Positions 14,710-23,339 of a DNA stretch of 35,638 bases are shown piece by piece. The position numbers and the translations under genes were made by a program. Below the pieces are notes generated by a model. That model saw nothing but the letters and a program-made list of their open reading frames with translations, did no database searches and was not told where the DNA came from. This stretch comes from Spirochaetota bacterium (GTDB lineage: Bacteria; Spirochaetota; Spirochaetia; CADAEX01): NCBI GenBank assembly GCA_009786125.1, contig WQTU01000126.1:1-35638 (forward strand), read 5' to 3'. Within the stretch, counting starts at the first letter, position 1; the number at the start of each line of letters is the position of its first letter.

Positions 14710-15819
14710 GTGAATGAATTAGTTTTTATAAAAATCCCCGAGAAATTGGCTGGGGAAATCAATGGATTTAATATTGATCCCCAAATTCCATTGCCAGTAG
14801 AAAAAGATCAATCCATTGAAAACGGCAGCCTTGCAGATCTTTCGTGGGAAAAAATTATTGTGGCAATGCTAAAAATTTTGGCATTTCATAGAGATTATCA
14901 GTTTATAGATTATTACAGAAAATTTATTTTTGCAGTAAAACCGGAACTAAAAGAACAACTCATTGATGCAGGGGTGGAAAAAGCCAGAAACAATGATTTT
15001 ACTACCGCAGAAGAAATTTTTCTTGCAGTCGAGGGGCTTGAGCCGGAAAACATAATAAATATTATAAATATGGCGCTTCTTTATGAGCATAAAGCATCGC
15101 TATTAACTGATACTAACAGCGCAGAAAGCAATAAGTATCTTGATAAAGCTTTTGATCTATATAAAAAAGCGCTTAGTATCGATTCTTCGGAAGATATTCA
15201 TTTTCACGCAGGAAAGTTTTTTTTTAACAGGCAAAATTTTGAAAAAGCAAAAGAGCATTTTTCTTTTTTTCTGGAACTTGGCGACCCTGACGAAGACATT
15301 GAAAGAAGAAAAACTGTTTCGAAAATTTTACTGGAAATTGAATCAAGCAATCTGCTTGATTCGAAATTTAAGCAAGCTTATGACATGATTCGCCTTTGCC
15401 AAGAAGAAGAAGGTATAGAAATTATATCTGAATTTATTGAAAAATCGCCCGACGTTTGGAATGCGTGGTTTCTTCTTGGCTGGGGATATCGGCGGACAGG
15501 AAAATACAAAGAAGCATACAATGCATTTTCCAAAGTAATTGAGCTTGGTGAAAAATCTGTTGATGTACTAAACGAAATAGCAATATGCAGCATTGAAACA
15601 GGAAAGCGCTCAGAAGCGGAAAAATATTTACTGCAAGCCCTTAAAATGGAACCCGATAATGTAAAAATTATATCTAATCTTGGGATTCTTCACTATAAAG
15701 CCGGAGATATTGAGAAAGCAAAATCATTTTTTCTTACATCGCTGGAATTTGATGAAAACGATGAAATAGCTAAAAAATACCTTGAAATAATTGATATAAA
15801 CCCCGCGGACTCAAAGTAA
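14710..15819 (+). CDS. tetratricopeptide-repeat protein
   Basis: 369 residues from GTG 14710 (AAGG 8 bases upstream). There is no signal peptide, so it is probably cytoplasmic. TPR-like helix pairs recur from about 100 onward: AEEIFLAVEGLEPENIINII, YLDKAFDLYKKALSIDSSED, AWFLLGWGYRRTGKYKEAYN, AEKYLLQALKMEPDNVKIIS, AKSFFLTSLEFDENDE. TPRs scaffold protein complexes. It is 39 bases after the PilZ gene, likely cotranscribed. The partner is unknown; proximity to flagellin genes is the only hint. Confidence 0.85.
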   Translation: MNELVFIKIPEKLAGEINGFNIDPQIPLPVEKDQSIENGSLADLSWEKIIVAMLKILAFHRDYQFIDYYRKFIFAVKPELKEQLIDAGVEKARNNDFTTAEEIFLAVEGLEPENIINIINMALLYEHKASLLTDTNSAESNKYLDKAFDLYKKALSIDSSEDIHFHAGKFFFNRQNFEKAKEHFSFFLELGDPDEDIERRKTVSKILLEIESSNLLDSKFKQAYDMIRLCQEEEGIEIISEFIEKSPDVWNAWFLLGWGYRRTGKYKEAYNAFSKVIELGEKSVDVLNEIAICSIETGKRSEAEKYLLQALKMEPDNVKIISNLGILHYKAGDIEKAKSFFLTSLEFDENDEIAKKYLEIIDINPADSK

Positions 15820-16100
15820 TATCATTTTTGATGCTTGCGGCTGGCTGCTTACTATGGCCTCTCGGCTTACAGCCACGCTCGCTCATGCTTCGCTATGCTC
15901 AGAAATCGCGTGCGCGTCTTACGCCTGCGGCCATGCAAATCCAGTTTGGCAGCAAAAAGTGGCTAACATGAACTGCAGCGGAAGGCTGTAGACTGGTGCG
16001 TGAGCCATCCGCAGTGTCAACGAGGACTCTGGCGAATCGCACCAGCCTACAGCCATTTCCAAGCTCTTGCTCAATTTGAAAATAAATTTATTTTAAAGAA
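15820..16100. repeat. GC-rich repeat region with long inverted repeat
   Basis: No gene is seen between the TPR gene and the flaB promoter. A 17-base inverted repeat (GGCTGTAGACTGGTGCG at 15984-16000 and CGCACCAGCCTACAGCC at 16038-16054, one mismatch) flanks a 37-base centre. To its left are short palindromic words (GCTCATGCTTCGCTATGCTC, GCGTGCGCG). Base composition is GC-rich compared with flanking genes, suggesting inserted repeat material. Confidence 0.55.
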
Positions 16101-16116
16101 ATTTTTGGTAAATGAG

Positions 16117-16144
16117 TAAAGATTATAGAGGTTTCTGCCGATCA
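16117..16144 (+). promoter_or_regulatory. sigma-28 promoter of the first flaB
   Basis: TAAA (16117-16120), 16-base spacer, GCCGATCA (16137-16144). The sigma-28 (FliA) consensus is TAAA-N15-GCCGATAA, so this is a good match with one extra spacer base and one -10 mismatch. Transcription would start near 16152, giving a leader of about 130 bases that contains the hairpin at 16242. Confidence 0.65.
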
Positions 16145-16241
16145 CAAAATCAGACAAATGGGCTTTTTAAAAGAGCATAGTTTCCCCTTATCATTATTAT
16201 TATCGGTAATAATTTAGGGACTTTAACATTTTTCTAAAAAA

Positions 16242-16278
16242 AATTAGGCAAGGATGCCTAATTATAAATCATGGAGGA
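16242..16278 (+). promoter_or_regulatory. CsrA-type target hairpin and Shine-Dalgarno of flaB (first)
   Basis: 9-base perfect arms AATTAGGCA (16242-16250) and TGCCTAATT (16255-16263) hold the loop AGGA. The core CAAGGATG matches the centre of the CsrA SELEX consensus (ACARGGAUG) with GGA in the loop. A second GGA-rich element, GGAGGA (16273-16278), is the Shine-Dalgarno sequence. Two sites, one of them on the SD, is the layout of the Bacillus hag leader. Confidence 0.75.
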
Positions 16279-16281
16279 AAT

Positions 16282-17139
16282 ATGATAATTAATCACAATC
16301 TAAGTGCAATGTTTGCACAAAGATCGCTCGGTGTTACCGACAGATCAGTTATGAAAAATATCGAAAAGCTTTCTTCTGGCTTGAGAATCAACAGAGCCGG
16401 CGATGATCCTTCCGGACTTGCAGTATCTGAAAAAATGAGAAGCCAGATAAGAGGGCTTAATCAGGCTTCAAGAAATGCAGCTAATGGCGTTTCTTTTATT
16501 CAGACCACAGAAGGCTATCTGCAAACTAGTCAGGATATTCTGCACAGAATCAGAGAATTGGCAATACAGTCTTCAAATGGCATTTACACAGCCGAAGACA
16601 GAATGCAAATTCAGGTAGAAGTTTCGCAGCTTATTGCAGAAATAGACAGAATTGCTTCTCATGCTCAGTTTAATGGTATGAATATGCTCACAGGACGATT
16701 TGCCCGAGAAGCAGGTGAAAATCTTGTAACAGCTTCTATGTGGCTCCACATTGGCGCAAACATGGATCAGAGAATAAGAACTTTTATAGGAACAATGACA
16801 GCAATGGCGCTTGGCGTTAGAGCCACTGATAACTCTATTTTAAGTCTTTCAACTCCTGATGGCGCAAATATGGCAATAGGAATTATCGATGCAGCAATGC
16901 AGAGGATTAACAAGCAGAGAGCAGACTTGGGTGCATACCAGAACAGACTTGAGCACACCATAAGAGGTCTTGATATTGGAGCAGAAAACCTTCAAGCAGC
17001 AGAATCAAGAATCAGGGATGTGGATATGGCCAGAGAAATGGTTAGATACGTTACAAACCAGATTCTTATCCAAACTGGTACAGCAATGCTTGCTCAGGCA
17101 AATACAAGAGCACAATCGGTATTGCAATTATTGGGTTAA
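16282..17139 (+). CDS. flaB: periplasmic flagellar core flagellin FlaB (first copy)
   Basis: 285 residues, usual FlaB length. The N-terminal D0/D1 block ([37 protein letters not shown]) and the C-terminal block ([40 protein letters not shown]) are intact, and there is no variable D2/D3 domain, as expected for a filament enclosed in the periplasm. It is exported by the flagellar type III system, so no signal peptide. It has a sigma-28 promoter and a CsrA-type leader hairpin. It is followed after 220 bases by a second flaB. Confidence 0.97.
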   Translation: MIINHNLSAMFAQRSLGVTDRSVMKNIEKLSSGLRINRAGDDPSGLAVSEKMRSQIRGLNQASRNAANGVSFIQTTEGYLQTSQDILHRIRELAIQSSNGIYTAEDRMQIQVEVSQLIAEIDRIASHAQFNGMNMLTGRFAREAGENLVTASMWLHIGANMDQRIRTFIGTMTAMALGVRATDNSILSLSTPDGANMAIGIIDAAMQRINKQRADLGAYQNRLEHTIRGLDIGAENLQAAESRIRDVDMAREMVRYVTNQILIQTGTAMLAQANTRAQSVLQLLG

Positions 17140-17154
17140 TGTGGTATTATACAT

Positions 17155-17179
17155 AAGGGCAGCTTTATATACTGCCCTT
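17155..17179 (+). terminator. hairpin after the first flaB
   Basis: Perfect 8-base arms AAGGGCAG and CTGCCCTT with loop CTTTATATA minus its closing bases, 15 bases after the stop. It lacks a T run, so it may attenuate or protect the 3' end more than terminate fully. Confidence 0.5.
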
Positions 17180-17315
17180 CATGTTCTTTGAAATAACCTC
17201 CTTAAAGTAAGGAAATAACTGAGGAATATCTCTTAAATGGGGAGAAATATTCCTTAAAGGCAGTAAAAAAGCGGCGCGTATACTTTTTTACACACCTTAA
17301 AAAGGTTGTTTTTAT

Positions 17316-17356
17316 AAAGGCAAGGGATGCCTTTTATTTACTATATTCAAGGAGGG
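17316..17356 (+). promoter_or_regulatory. CsrA-type target hairpin and Shine-Dalgarno of flaB (second)
   Basis: 7-base arms AAAGGCA (17316-17322) and TGCCTTT (17328-17334) hold the loop AGGGA, so CA-AGGGA-TG is presented as in the first flaB leader. The SD AAGGAGGG lies at 17349-17356. The stem outside the GGCA/TGCC core differs from the first leader, so structure rather than plain sequence is conserved. No convincing sigma-28 promoter is seen between the two flaB genes. Confidence 0.72.
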
Positions 17357-17359
17357 CTT

Positions 17360-18211
17360 ATGATTATCAATAACAACATGAGTGCGATGTATGCCAGCAG
17401 ACAGTTGGGAAACACAAACTTTGATTTGCACAGAAATATTGAAAAACTCAGCTCGGGATTAAGAATTAATAGAGCCGGAGATGATGCTTCCGGACTTGCA
17501 GTATCTGAAAAGCTAAGAAGCCAGATAAGGGGTCTTAATCAGGCAGAAAGAAATATTCAAAATGGAGTTTCTTTTATCCAGACCACAGAAGGCTATCTTC
17601 AGACTTCCCAGGATATTCTTCACAGAATAAGGGAACTTTCGATACAGTCTGCAAATGGTATTTATTCGCAAGAAGACAGAATGCAAATCCAGGTTGAAGT
17701 TTCACAGCTTGTGAGTGAAATCAACAGAATAGCATCACATGCTCAGTTTAACGGCATGAATATGCTTACAGGAGCTTTTGCAAGAGACAGCGCGGTTGGC
17801 AGAGTAATGACACTGCATGTTGGCGCTAATATGGATCAGAACGAATCAATTTTTATTGGAACTATGACAGCTCGTGCTCTTGGTCTGATAAATGAGCAGA
17901 GTCCTAATGGAATGATTTCTATTTCGACCCCTGAGGCAGCAAATATGGCAATAGGAATTATTGATAATGCTCTTAGAGCTGTTAGCCAGCAAAGAGCTGA
18001 TCTTGGCGCATACCAGAACCGGTTTGAAATGGCTTCCAGAGGTGTTGCAATTGCTGCTGAAAATATGCAGTCTGCGGAATCAAGAATACGTGATGTCGAT
18101 ATGGCAAGCGAAATGGTTCTGTATGTGAGAAATATGATACTTAGCCAGGTTGGAACAGCAATGCTTGCTCAGGCAAACACAAAAACTGAAGCTGTATTGA
18201 ATTTGCTGTAA
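17360..18211 (+). CDS. flaB: periplasmic flagellar core flagellin FlaB (second copy)
   Basis: 283 residues from ATG 17360, chosen because AAGGAGGG precedes it and the family begins [12 protein letters not shown]; an ATG at 17327 lies inside the leader hairpin. It has the same D0/D1-only architecture as the first copy ([60 protein letters not shown]). The two diverge most around residues 140-200. Spirochaete filaments usually mix several FlaB isoforms. A terminator follows at 18290. Confidence 0.97.
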   Translation: MIINNNMSAMYASRQLGNTNFDLHRNIEKLSSGLRINRAGDDASGLAVSEKLRSQIRGLNQAERNIQNGVSFIQTTEGYLQTSQDILHRIRELSIQSANGIYSQEDRMQIQVEVSQLVSEINRIASHAQFNGMNMLTGAFARDSAVGRVMTLHVGANMDQNESIFIGTMTARALGLINEQSPNGMISISTPEAANMAIGIIDNALRAVSQQRADLGAYQNRFEMASRGVAIAAENMQSAESRIRDVDMASEMVLYVRNMILSQVGTAMLAQANTKTEAVLNLL

Positions 18212-18289
18212 ACCCATTGAAGTAAGACAGTATGTGTAGTTTTTAAGAAGAGATCTGGACGTCATCTTCTTGAGATTACGAAATAATCA

Positions 18290-18318
18290 GGGAGAGATCG
18301 CGCCTCTCTCCCATTTTT
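18290..18318 (+). terminator. terminator after the second flaB
   Basis: 8-base arms GGGAGAGA (18290-18297) and TCTCTCCC (18305-18312) are followed by ATTTTT. It lies between flaB and flaG, so flaG probably depends on read-through or a separate promoter. A second dyad AAGAAGA/TCTTCTT lies just upstream at about 18244-18270. Confidence 0.65.
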
Positions 18319-18341
18319 AAAGTGTTTTAAGAGGTATAAGT

Positions 18342-18731
18342 ATGGAACTGGGGATTCAGGGAAGAATAAACCAGCAACCAAATCAAAGTATAACCCAGCA
18401 AACTGCTCTTCAATTGATGCAGCAGGGAAAAACAGAGGCATCAAGAGAAGCTGCAATTCAAGCTAAAAGAGAGCAACATCAGGTCTTATCAAGATGGCAA
18501 AACATATCTAGAGAAGAAATAGACAAATTTATCCGCAAAGTTTTAAGAGATGCTTCAGTTTTTAACAAAGATCTTAGATACTCTGTAAACAAAGAGACAA
18601 ATATGGTAATAGTTAAAGTGGTGGATTTATCCACCGATAAGGTGATTAGGGAAATACCCCCAGAAGCTCTGCGGAGGTTACAAGTGCGTTTGAAAGAGCA
18701 ACTAGGGCTATTAATAGATGAAAAGATTTAA
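18342..18731 (+). CDS. flaG: FlaG family protein
   Basis: 129 residues. A Gln-rich, helical N-terminus (1-60) leads to the FlaG domain: LRYSVNKETNMVIVKVVDLS, TDKVIREIPPEALRRLQVRL, then GLLIDEKI. In other bacteria FlaG influences filament length and is often found next to fliD, as here. RBS AAGAGG precedes ATG 18342. Position between flaB and fliD matches the treponeme order. Confidence 0.88.
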   Translation: MELGIQGRINQQPNQSITQQTALQLMQQGKTEASREAAIQAKREQHQVLSRWQNISREEIDKFIRKVLRDASVFNKDLRYSVNKETNMVIVKVVDLSTDKVIREIPPEALRRLQVRLKEQLGLLIDEKI

Positions 18732-18734
18732 GAT

Positions 18735-18880
18735 ATCGCTGCTTTATTCAATCGAGAATTGCGAAGCATCCCGAAGGGGCAAGCAGCATTACTTTATTGT
18801 AATTTTTTCGCAGTTTTCTAGAGAAAACGAGAAAAATTTTGTAACATATGATTAGAATCAAATTTAATCATATGTTACAA
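18735..18880. repeat. composite repeat R2-R3-R4 before fliD
   Basis: In order: an R2 relative (GCTTTATTCAATCGAGAATT, 18741-18760) continuing GCGAAGCATCCCGAA as at 5200-5215; R3 (TTTTTTCGCAG, then TTTTCT-AG-AGAAAA, then CGAGAAAAA, 18803-18836); and R4 (arms GTAACATATGATTA 18841-18854 and TAATCATATGTTAC 18865-18878, perfect, loop GAATCAAATT). Together they occupy nearly all of the flaG-fliD interval, so transcription into fliD must cross a long hairpin. Confidence 0.8.
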
Positions 18881-18907
18881 AAAAACTGGGGGAGGGCAAA
18901 ACCCTGA

Positions 18908-20941
18908 ATGTCTGACTTAATAATTCCAGGTGTAAGAAGTAATATCAACTCCGAAAGAATGATAGAAGGGCTCATGAAGATTGAGCGCATTCCTCTTGAG
19001 CGCCTTGAAGCAAGAAATGAACTTAGTAGACAGGAAAGACAAGTATGGCAAACTCTTAACAGGAAAATAGGACTTGTAAGAGATTCTGCAAGACATTTAT
19101 ACAGTTTCCAGAACCCTTTTGATGATAAAAGAGTAATATCTTCCGACAGTTCCGTATTAACAGCAACAGCAACAAGAGGGGCTATCATCGAAAGCAGAAA
19201 TTTAAAAGTTGTTGAAACAGCATCTGCAGATAGATTCAGATCTAACCCTATTCCAAGAAATGAGCGAGTTGAAGCCGGAAGTTATGTTTTTATCGTAGGA
19301 GAAAATAGAGTATCTTTCAACTTTAGGGGCGGAACTTTAAGAGAATTCGAAGACGCAATAAACAGAAATGGCAGAGATAATGTAAGAGCTTCGGTTGTCA
19401 ATTATAACAGAGAAAATATTGTTTTTGTTATTGAATCACAAAGAACAGGAAGCGATAATATACTCTCATTTGAAGGAAAAGCCGCAGATTTTGCGCTCAG
19501 AACCGGAATAATGAAGAGAAGCCGGTCAGCAGATCAAACTATAAATATTTCTGCGGAAAATATAAGAGAATGGACTGTTCCTATAAACAGAGAAACATTC
19601 ACTATAGAAGGAAATTCTTTAACAGTAAAAAGCGGAAAAGAACTAAGGATTGATATAAATCCGGCAGTTGCAACCAGAACAGCTGCTGCTGGAAATATGG
19701 TTCTTGAATTTAATATAAATGTAAGAAATCTTCCGGAAGCGCCTGTTCCGGAGTTTACTGCTCCGGCAGGACCTACTATTCCCGAAGCCGGCAGACTGAC
19801 TTTCGAAAACATTGTGATTCAAAATAATCCGTTTGAGGGAACCATGCCTGCATGGACCCCGCCGGCTGGACCAGAGAATATAACAGATCTTTCTGTTCTT
19901 TTTCTTGGCGCAGGAAACAGAATAGAGAGGCTCGACAACATTCGAGACACAGAAGAAACTCAGACAATACAAATTCCCTTGAGTCAAATTGCAAACCCTC
20001 TTTCTTCTATCAACATAAGAAACAGAAATACATTAAAAGAAATAACAATATCTGATATAAGAGTATATAATCCCGAAGCCCGCGGGGATATTGTTCCTGC
20101 GAATCCTATTTCTACAGCATCAGATGCAATAGTGGAAGTAGATGGGATAAGAGTCAGGAGACCATCGAATACTATTGATGATCTTATCCCCGAGATTACT
20201 TTAAATCTCAGGGCTCCCGGACCAAACAATGTTACTATTAACGTGGAGCCGGATATTATAGGCATAAAAAGCAGCATAATTACTTTTGTTGGACATTATA
20301 ATAACCTTATTGCCGAGCTCAATATTTTATCCCGCAATAGTGATGAGATAATAAATGAAATTACCCATTTTACTGACGAAGAACGCAGAGCAGCAAGGGA
20401 GCGATTGGGGATTTTTCAGGGTGATAGTTCAATTAATCAAATGCGCGACCGCCTCCAGAGAATTATGAGCGCCCCTCATAACTGGAATGATGACAGTTTT
20501 TTTACTCTTCTTGCACACATAGGCATTTCGACAAATTCAGGTCTTGGTGCTGGCGCTCATGCTTCAAGACTTAGGGGATACCTTGAAATCAATGAAAGAG
20601 TGCTGGATGAAGCAATAGAAAATAACCCTGCTGCCATAAAAAACCTCTTTGGGTTTGACAGAACTTCGAATATGATTATTGATTCCGGGGTAGCTTTTGA
20701 GGTTGATAACTATCTTAGAGCTTTTAATGAATCAGGCGGTATAATATCGCAAAGAATCAGAACAATAAACCAGAATATAAGCAGAACAGAAACAGAAATA
20801 ACCAATTTCAACAACAGACTTGCAAGAATTGAGCAAGACCTTAGAAGAAGATACGGAATAATGGAAGGAACTTTGCAAGAACTGGAAAGAGCCGGCAATC
20901 AATTTCGAAACCTCCCAATGAATAATAACAACTCCAGATAA
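18908..20941 (+). CDS. fliD: flagellar filament cap protein FliD
   Basis: 677 residues. The N-terminal FliD domain (MSDLIIPGVRSNINSERMIE, LMKIERIPLERLEARNELSR, VWQTLNRKIGLVRDSARHLY) and the C-terminal domain (GVAFEVDNYLRAFNESGGII, then a coiled coil RIRTINQNISRTETEITNFN, LARIEQDLRRRYGIMEGTL) are clear. FliD caps the growing filament and promotes flagellin assembly. The middle (200-420) is a large, Pro-rich variable region, so the protein is longer than enteric FliD, as usual in treponemes. SD GGGGGAGGG lies upstream and may partly pair with ACCCTG. Confidence 0.93.
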   Translation: MSDLIIPGVRSNINSERMIEGLMKIERIPLERLEARNELSRQERQVWQTLNRKIGLVRDSARHLYSFQNPFDDKRVISSDSSVLTATATRGAIIESRNLKVVETASADRFRSNPIPRNERVEAGSYVFIVGENRVSFNFRGGTLREFEDAINRNGRDNVRASVVNYNRENIVFVIESQRTGSDNILSFEGKAADFALRTGIMKRSRSADQTINISAENIREWTVPINRETFTIEGNSLTVKSGKELRIDINPAVATRTAAAGNMVLEFNINVRNLPEAPVPEFTAPAGPTIPEAGRLTFENIVIQNNPFEGTMPAWTPPAGPENITDLSVLFLGAGNRIERLDNIRDTEETQTIQIPLSQIANPLSSINIRNRNTLKEITISDIRVYNPEARGDIVPANPISTASDAIVEVDGIRVRRPSNTIDDLIPEITLNLRAPGPNNVTINVEPDIIGIKSSIITFVGHYNNLIAELNILSRNSDEIINEITHFTDEERRAARERLGIFQGDSSINQMRDRLQRIMSAPHNWNDDSFFTLLAHIGISTNSGLGAGAHASRLRGYLEINERVLDEAIENNPAAIKNLFGFDRTSNMIIDSGVAFEVDNYLRAFNESGGIISQRIRTINQNISRTETEITNFNNRLARIEQDLRRRYGIMEGTLQELERAGNQFRNLPMNNNNSR

Positions 20942-20991
20942 TCTTTTAAATTCCGAAAATTTAATATATGCTTTCCAGGAGGGAGAAATAA

Positions 20992-21837
20992 GTGAATATT
21001 AGTATTGACGGTAATATTATCGATTATAGCCTGGAAAAAGAAAAAAATGGATATGATATTATCGAAGCAATTAGTCTATGGCTCAAAAATAACTACATTA
21101 TAATAAAATCAGTAAAAATTGATGAAAAAGAGTATGACTATGATGATAAAACTCAACTTAGTGAATTAAGCATAGAATCTATTAAAAACATAGATATTTT
21201 TACCCTTACCTTGAGGGAATATAAGTATAACCAATTACTGATAATTCAGAAATATTTTGAGACCCTGATTTCTGCAATAAAGGATAACAATAAAGCAGAA
21301 ACTATAAAAATCCTTAAAAACTATGAAAAAATAAAGCCAGATATAGAAGAAGTTGTTGGTAACCTTGGATTTATAGAAACAGCAGCTTCCAAAAAAGAGC
21401 TTGCTGATTCTGACTGCGAAAGCCTGAAATTTTTTGCAGAGAATATAAATTTTATAATAGAAGAAAGAAAAAGGGAGATAATAAACCCCGAAGTAGAAAT
21501 TGAAAAAGAAAAAAAATATTTCGATACATTTCTTCCGGAAATTGAAATTATATCTGTGCTTTTGCAAACAGGAAAAGAAAGCGAAGCTTTTGAAAAAATA
21601 ATAAAATTTGTTGACTTTGCAAAAAAATTGGCGCGGCTTTTAAGTTACTATAATATGGGATTAGGCAAAATTGAGCCCGAAGAAATAGGTAAATACAATA
21701 AGCTTCTGAATGATCTTGGAGAGGCTTTAGGGAGAGGCGATTCTGTTCTCATAGGCGATATTTTGGAATATGAACTTTCACCGATTATTGAGCAGTTTTT
21801 TAATATAATGCTGTCCGAAAACAACATGAGGGGATAA
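20992..21837 (+). CDS. uncharacterised protein of the fliD-PilZ operon
   Basis: 281 residues from GTG 20992 (AGGAGGGA upstream). No family is recognised. It is acidic and largely helical, with an N-terminal beta-rich part (MNISIDGNIIDYSLEKEKNG, YIIIKSVKIDEKEYDYDDK) that looks like a small ubiquitin- or PB1-like module, then helices to the end. No signal peptide or membrane span. It sits 50 bases after fliD, and its TAA stop directly abuts the ATG of the next gene, so translation is probably coupled. The equivalent position in T. pallidum also holds an unknown gene. A role as a flagellar export chaperone is possible but unproven. Confidence 0.75.
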   Translation: MNISIDGNIIDYSLEKEKNGYDIIEAISLWLKNNYIIIKSVKIDEKEYDYDDKTQLSELSIESIKNIDIFTLTLREYKYNQLLIIQKYFETLISAIKDNNKAETIKILKNYEKIKPDIEEVVGNLGFIETAASKKELADSDCESLKFFAENINFIIEERKREIINPEVEIEKEKKYFDTFLPEIEIISVLLQTGKESEAFEKIIKFVDFAKKLARLLSYYNMGLGKIEPEEIGKYNKLLNDLGEALGRGDSVLIGDILEYELSPIIEQFFNIMLSENNMRG

Positions 21838-23007
21838 ATGACAAGCCAAATACTTCTTCAGGCAATGCCATTCGCAGAACTTCCTCAGGCAGATGCTAGA
21901 ACAACATCTATCATGATAGGAATTATTATTGGTTTTTTTTTAGTGCTGATATTAGGCGGCAGTATTGCAGGCAAAAAAGGTTCAAGCGGCGGCGGCGGAT
22001 ATTTAAAATCCGGTCTTAAAACAACAGGTGCAGTAAAGTCTGCAAATACCTGGGCAAACAGAAGAAAATTTAAAAAAATGGCAAAAAACATAGGATTATC
22101 ATCTGTTCAGATAAAAGTTCTTGAAGAGCTCGCTGATAAACATAAAATCGGTTCTCCTGTAACATTTTTTAATTCCCCAAAAGTCTTTAATATAACAATG
22201 AAAAAAGCCATACAAGAGTATGACAGCGGAGCATATTCTCCGGAAGTAAGAGAAAATTATAAAATGCTGCTTTTTAATGCAAAACAAAAACTTGATAAAA
22301 GCGCTGCAACTGATAAAAAAATTACAACTTCCCGCCAGCTATCTGCCGGAAAATCCATAACAATTACAACAGGGACCGGAGAAAAGTATAGTTCTCATAT
22401 TGTTACAAACTTAAAAGATTATATGTGCGCAGTTGTTCCAACAAGATACGATGGCACAATGCTAAAACTTAGTAAATGGGAAAATGTAAAAGTCTCTATT
22501 ATAGAAAAAGGCGACAAAGGTTTTTTCTATGATTCAAAAATAGCAGGATATACAACGGTAAAGGGGACTTCCTGCGTGATGCTGCAGCATTCAAATACTA
22601 TAAATACTTCAAAGCAGCGCAACTTCCCGAGAAAAGAGCTTGGAAAATCCTGTTATTTCTTTAAAATAAACGTAGTAACACTTACCGAAGGAAAAGAAGT
22701 TGTTAAAAAAGCAATTATCGATGATAACGCCAAAGGAAGATTGGGGAGTGTTCTTGAAATATCTGCCGGAGGATGCAGCATAAAATCTCCAAATTACCTT
22801 AACAAGGGCGAATTAATAAGAGTAGATATAGACATTGAGAAAAAACAGAGTGTTTCGGCTTTAGGCAAAATAGTGAACACCAGAAGAGCAGGTCTCGGAG
22901 CAGCAATTATGCATGTTCAGTTTACAAGAACATCTAAAAAGAATATGAATTCAATAAATTCCTATATTTATGGTATAGGAGAGAGAACAAGTATTCTTGA
23001 TTATTAA
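21838..23007 (+). CDS. membrane-anchored PilZ-domain protein
   Basis: 389 residues. One N-terminal span (about 22-43, TTSIMIGIIIGFFLVLILGG) is followed by a Gly/Lys-rich linker (GKKGSSGGGGYLKSGLK), a helical region (80-150), a beta-rich N-domain (175-250) and a C-terminal PilZ domain. The PilZ motifs are RxxxR at 261-265 (RNFPR) and a variant ExSxxG near 310 (LEISAGG), with Glu replacing the usual Asp/Asn. It probably senses c-di-GMP at the membrane near the flagellar motor; the variant residue could alter affinity. Coupled to the preceding gene. Confidence 0.85.
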   Translation: MTSQILLQAMPFAELPQADARTTSIMIGIIIGFFLVLILGGSIAGKKGSSGGGGYLKSGLKTTGAVKSANTWANRRKFKKMAKNIGLSSVQIKVLEELADKHKIGSPVTFFNSPKVFNITMKKAIQEYDSGAYSPEVRENYKMLLFNAKQKLDKSAATDKKITTSRQLSAGKSITITTGTGEKYSSHIVTNLKDYMCAVVPTRYDGTMLKLSKWENVKVSIIEKGDKGFFYDSKIAGYTTVKGTSCVMLQHSNTINTSKQRNFPRKELGKSCYFFKINVVTLTEGKEVVKKAIIDDNAKGRLGSVLEISAGGCSIKSPNYLNKGELIRVDIDIEKKQSVSALGKIVNTRRAGLGAAIMHVQFTRTSKKNMNSINSYIYGIGERTSILDY

Positions 23008-23010
23008 TTA

Positions 23011-23048
23011 AATAATATTGTTGATAGAAAATAATATTGTTGATAGAA
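23011..23048. repeat. 19-base perfect tandem duplication
   Basis: AATAATATTGTTGATAGAA is present twice in direct succession (23011-23029 and 23030-23048), just after the PilZ stop and before the small gene at 23067. Confidence 0.9.
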
Positions 23049-23066
23049 TAATTAGCAATTAAGCAA

Positions 23067-23339
23067 ATGAAACTTAAAACTATAGAAAACATTAGAAAAA
23101 AAGAAAAAGAATCTCTTTTGTATTATCGGAGTGATTATCTGGCCGATGCTATATTTGAGTATGGAAAAAATTCTACAGAAGAAAAAGTTTCAATCGAAAT
23201 TACAATTGAAAAAACTGCACTTGGGGAATCAAAAGTTAGCGTTGCTATAAACGAGCATATTAATTATCCAATGTTAAGTGCAATAAAAATGCTCAAAGAA
23301 GAAGTTTTTAAAATGCAATTAGAAGGAATATTCACCTGA
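23067..23339 (+). CDS. small uncharacterised protein upstream of tsaE
   Basis: 90 residues, charged, with a predicted helix-strand-strand-helix pattern (IRKKEKESLLYYRSDYLADA, EKVSIEITIEKTALGESKVS, LSAIKMLKEEVFKMQLE). No known family or cysteine/metal motif. The RBS before ATG 23067 is weak. Its stop TGA (23337-23339) touches or overlaps the start of tsaE, so it is probably translated in one unit with it. Some treponemes appear to carry a similar short gene here, but I cannot confirm this. Confidence 0.65.
   Translation: MKLKTIENIRKKEKESLLYYRSDYLADAIFEYGKNSTEEKVSIEITIEKTALGESKVSVAINEHINYPMLSAIKMLKEEVFKMQLEGIFT

Noticed and set aside
17327-17359. Upstream ATG start for the second flaB
   Set aside because: That ATG lies in the leader hairpin and has no SD; the AAGGAGGG-ATG at 17360 gives the conserved flagellin N-terminus.
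19643-20277. Several open frames antisense to the middle of fliD
   Set aside because: They arise from the variable, Pro-rich part of FliD and lack RBS or recognisable domains.
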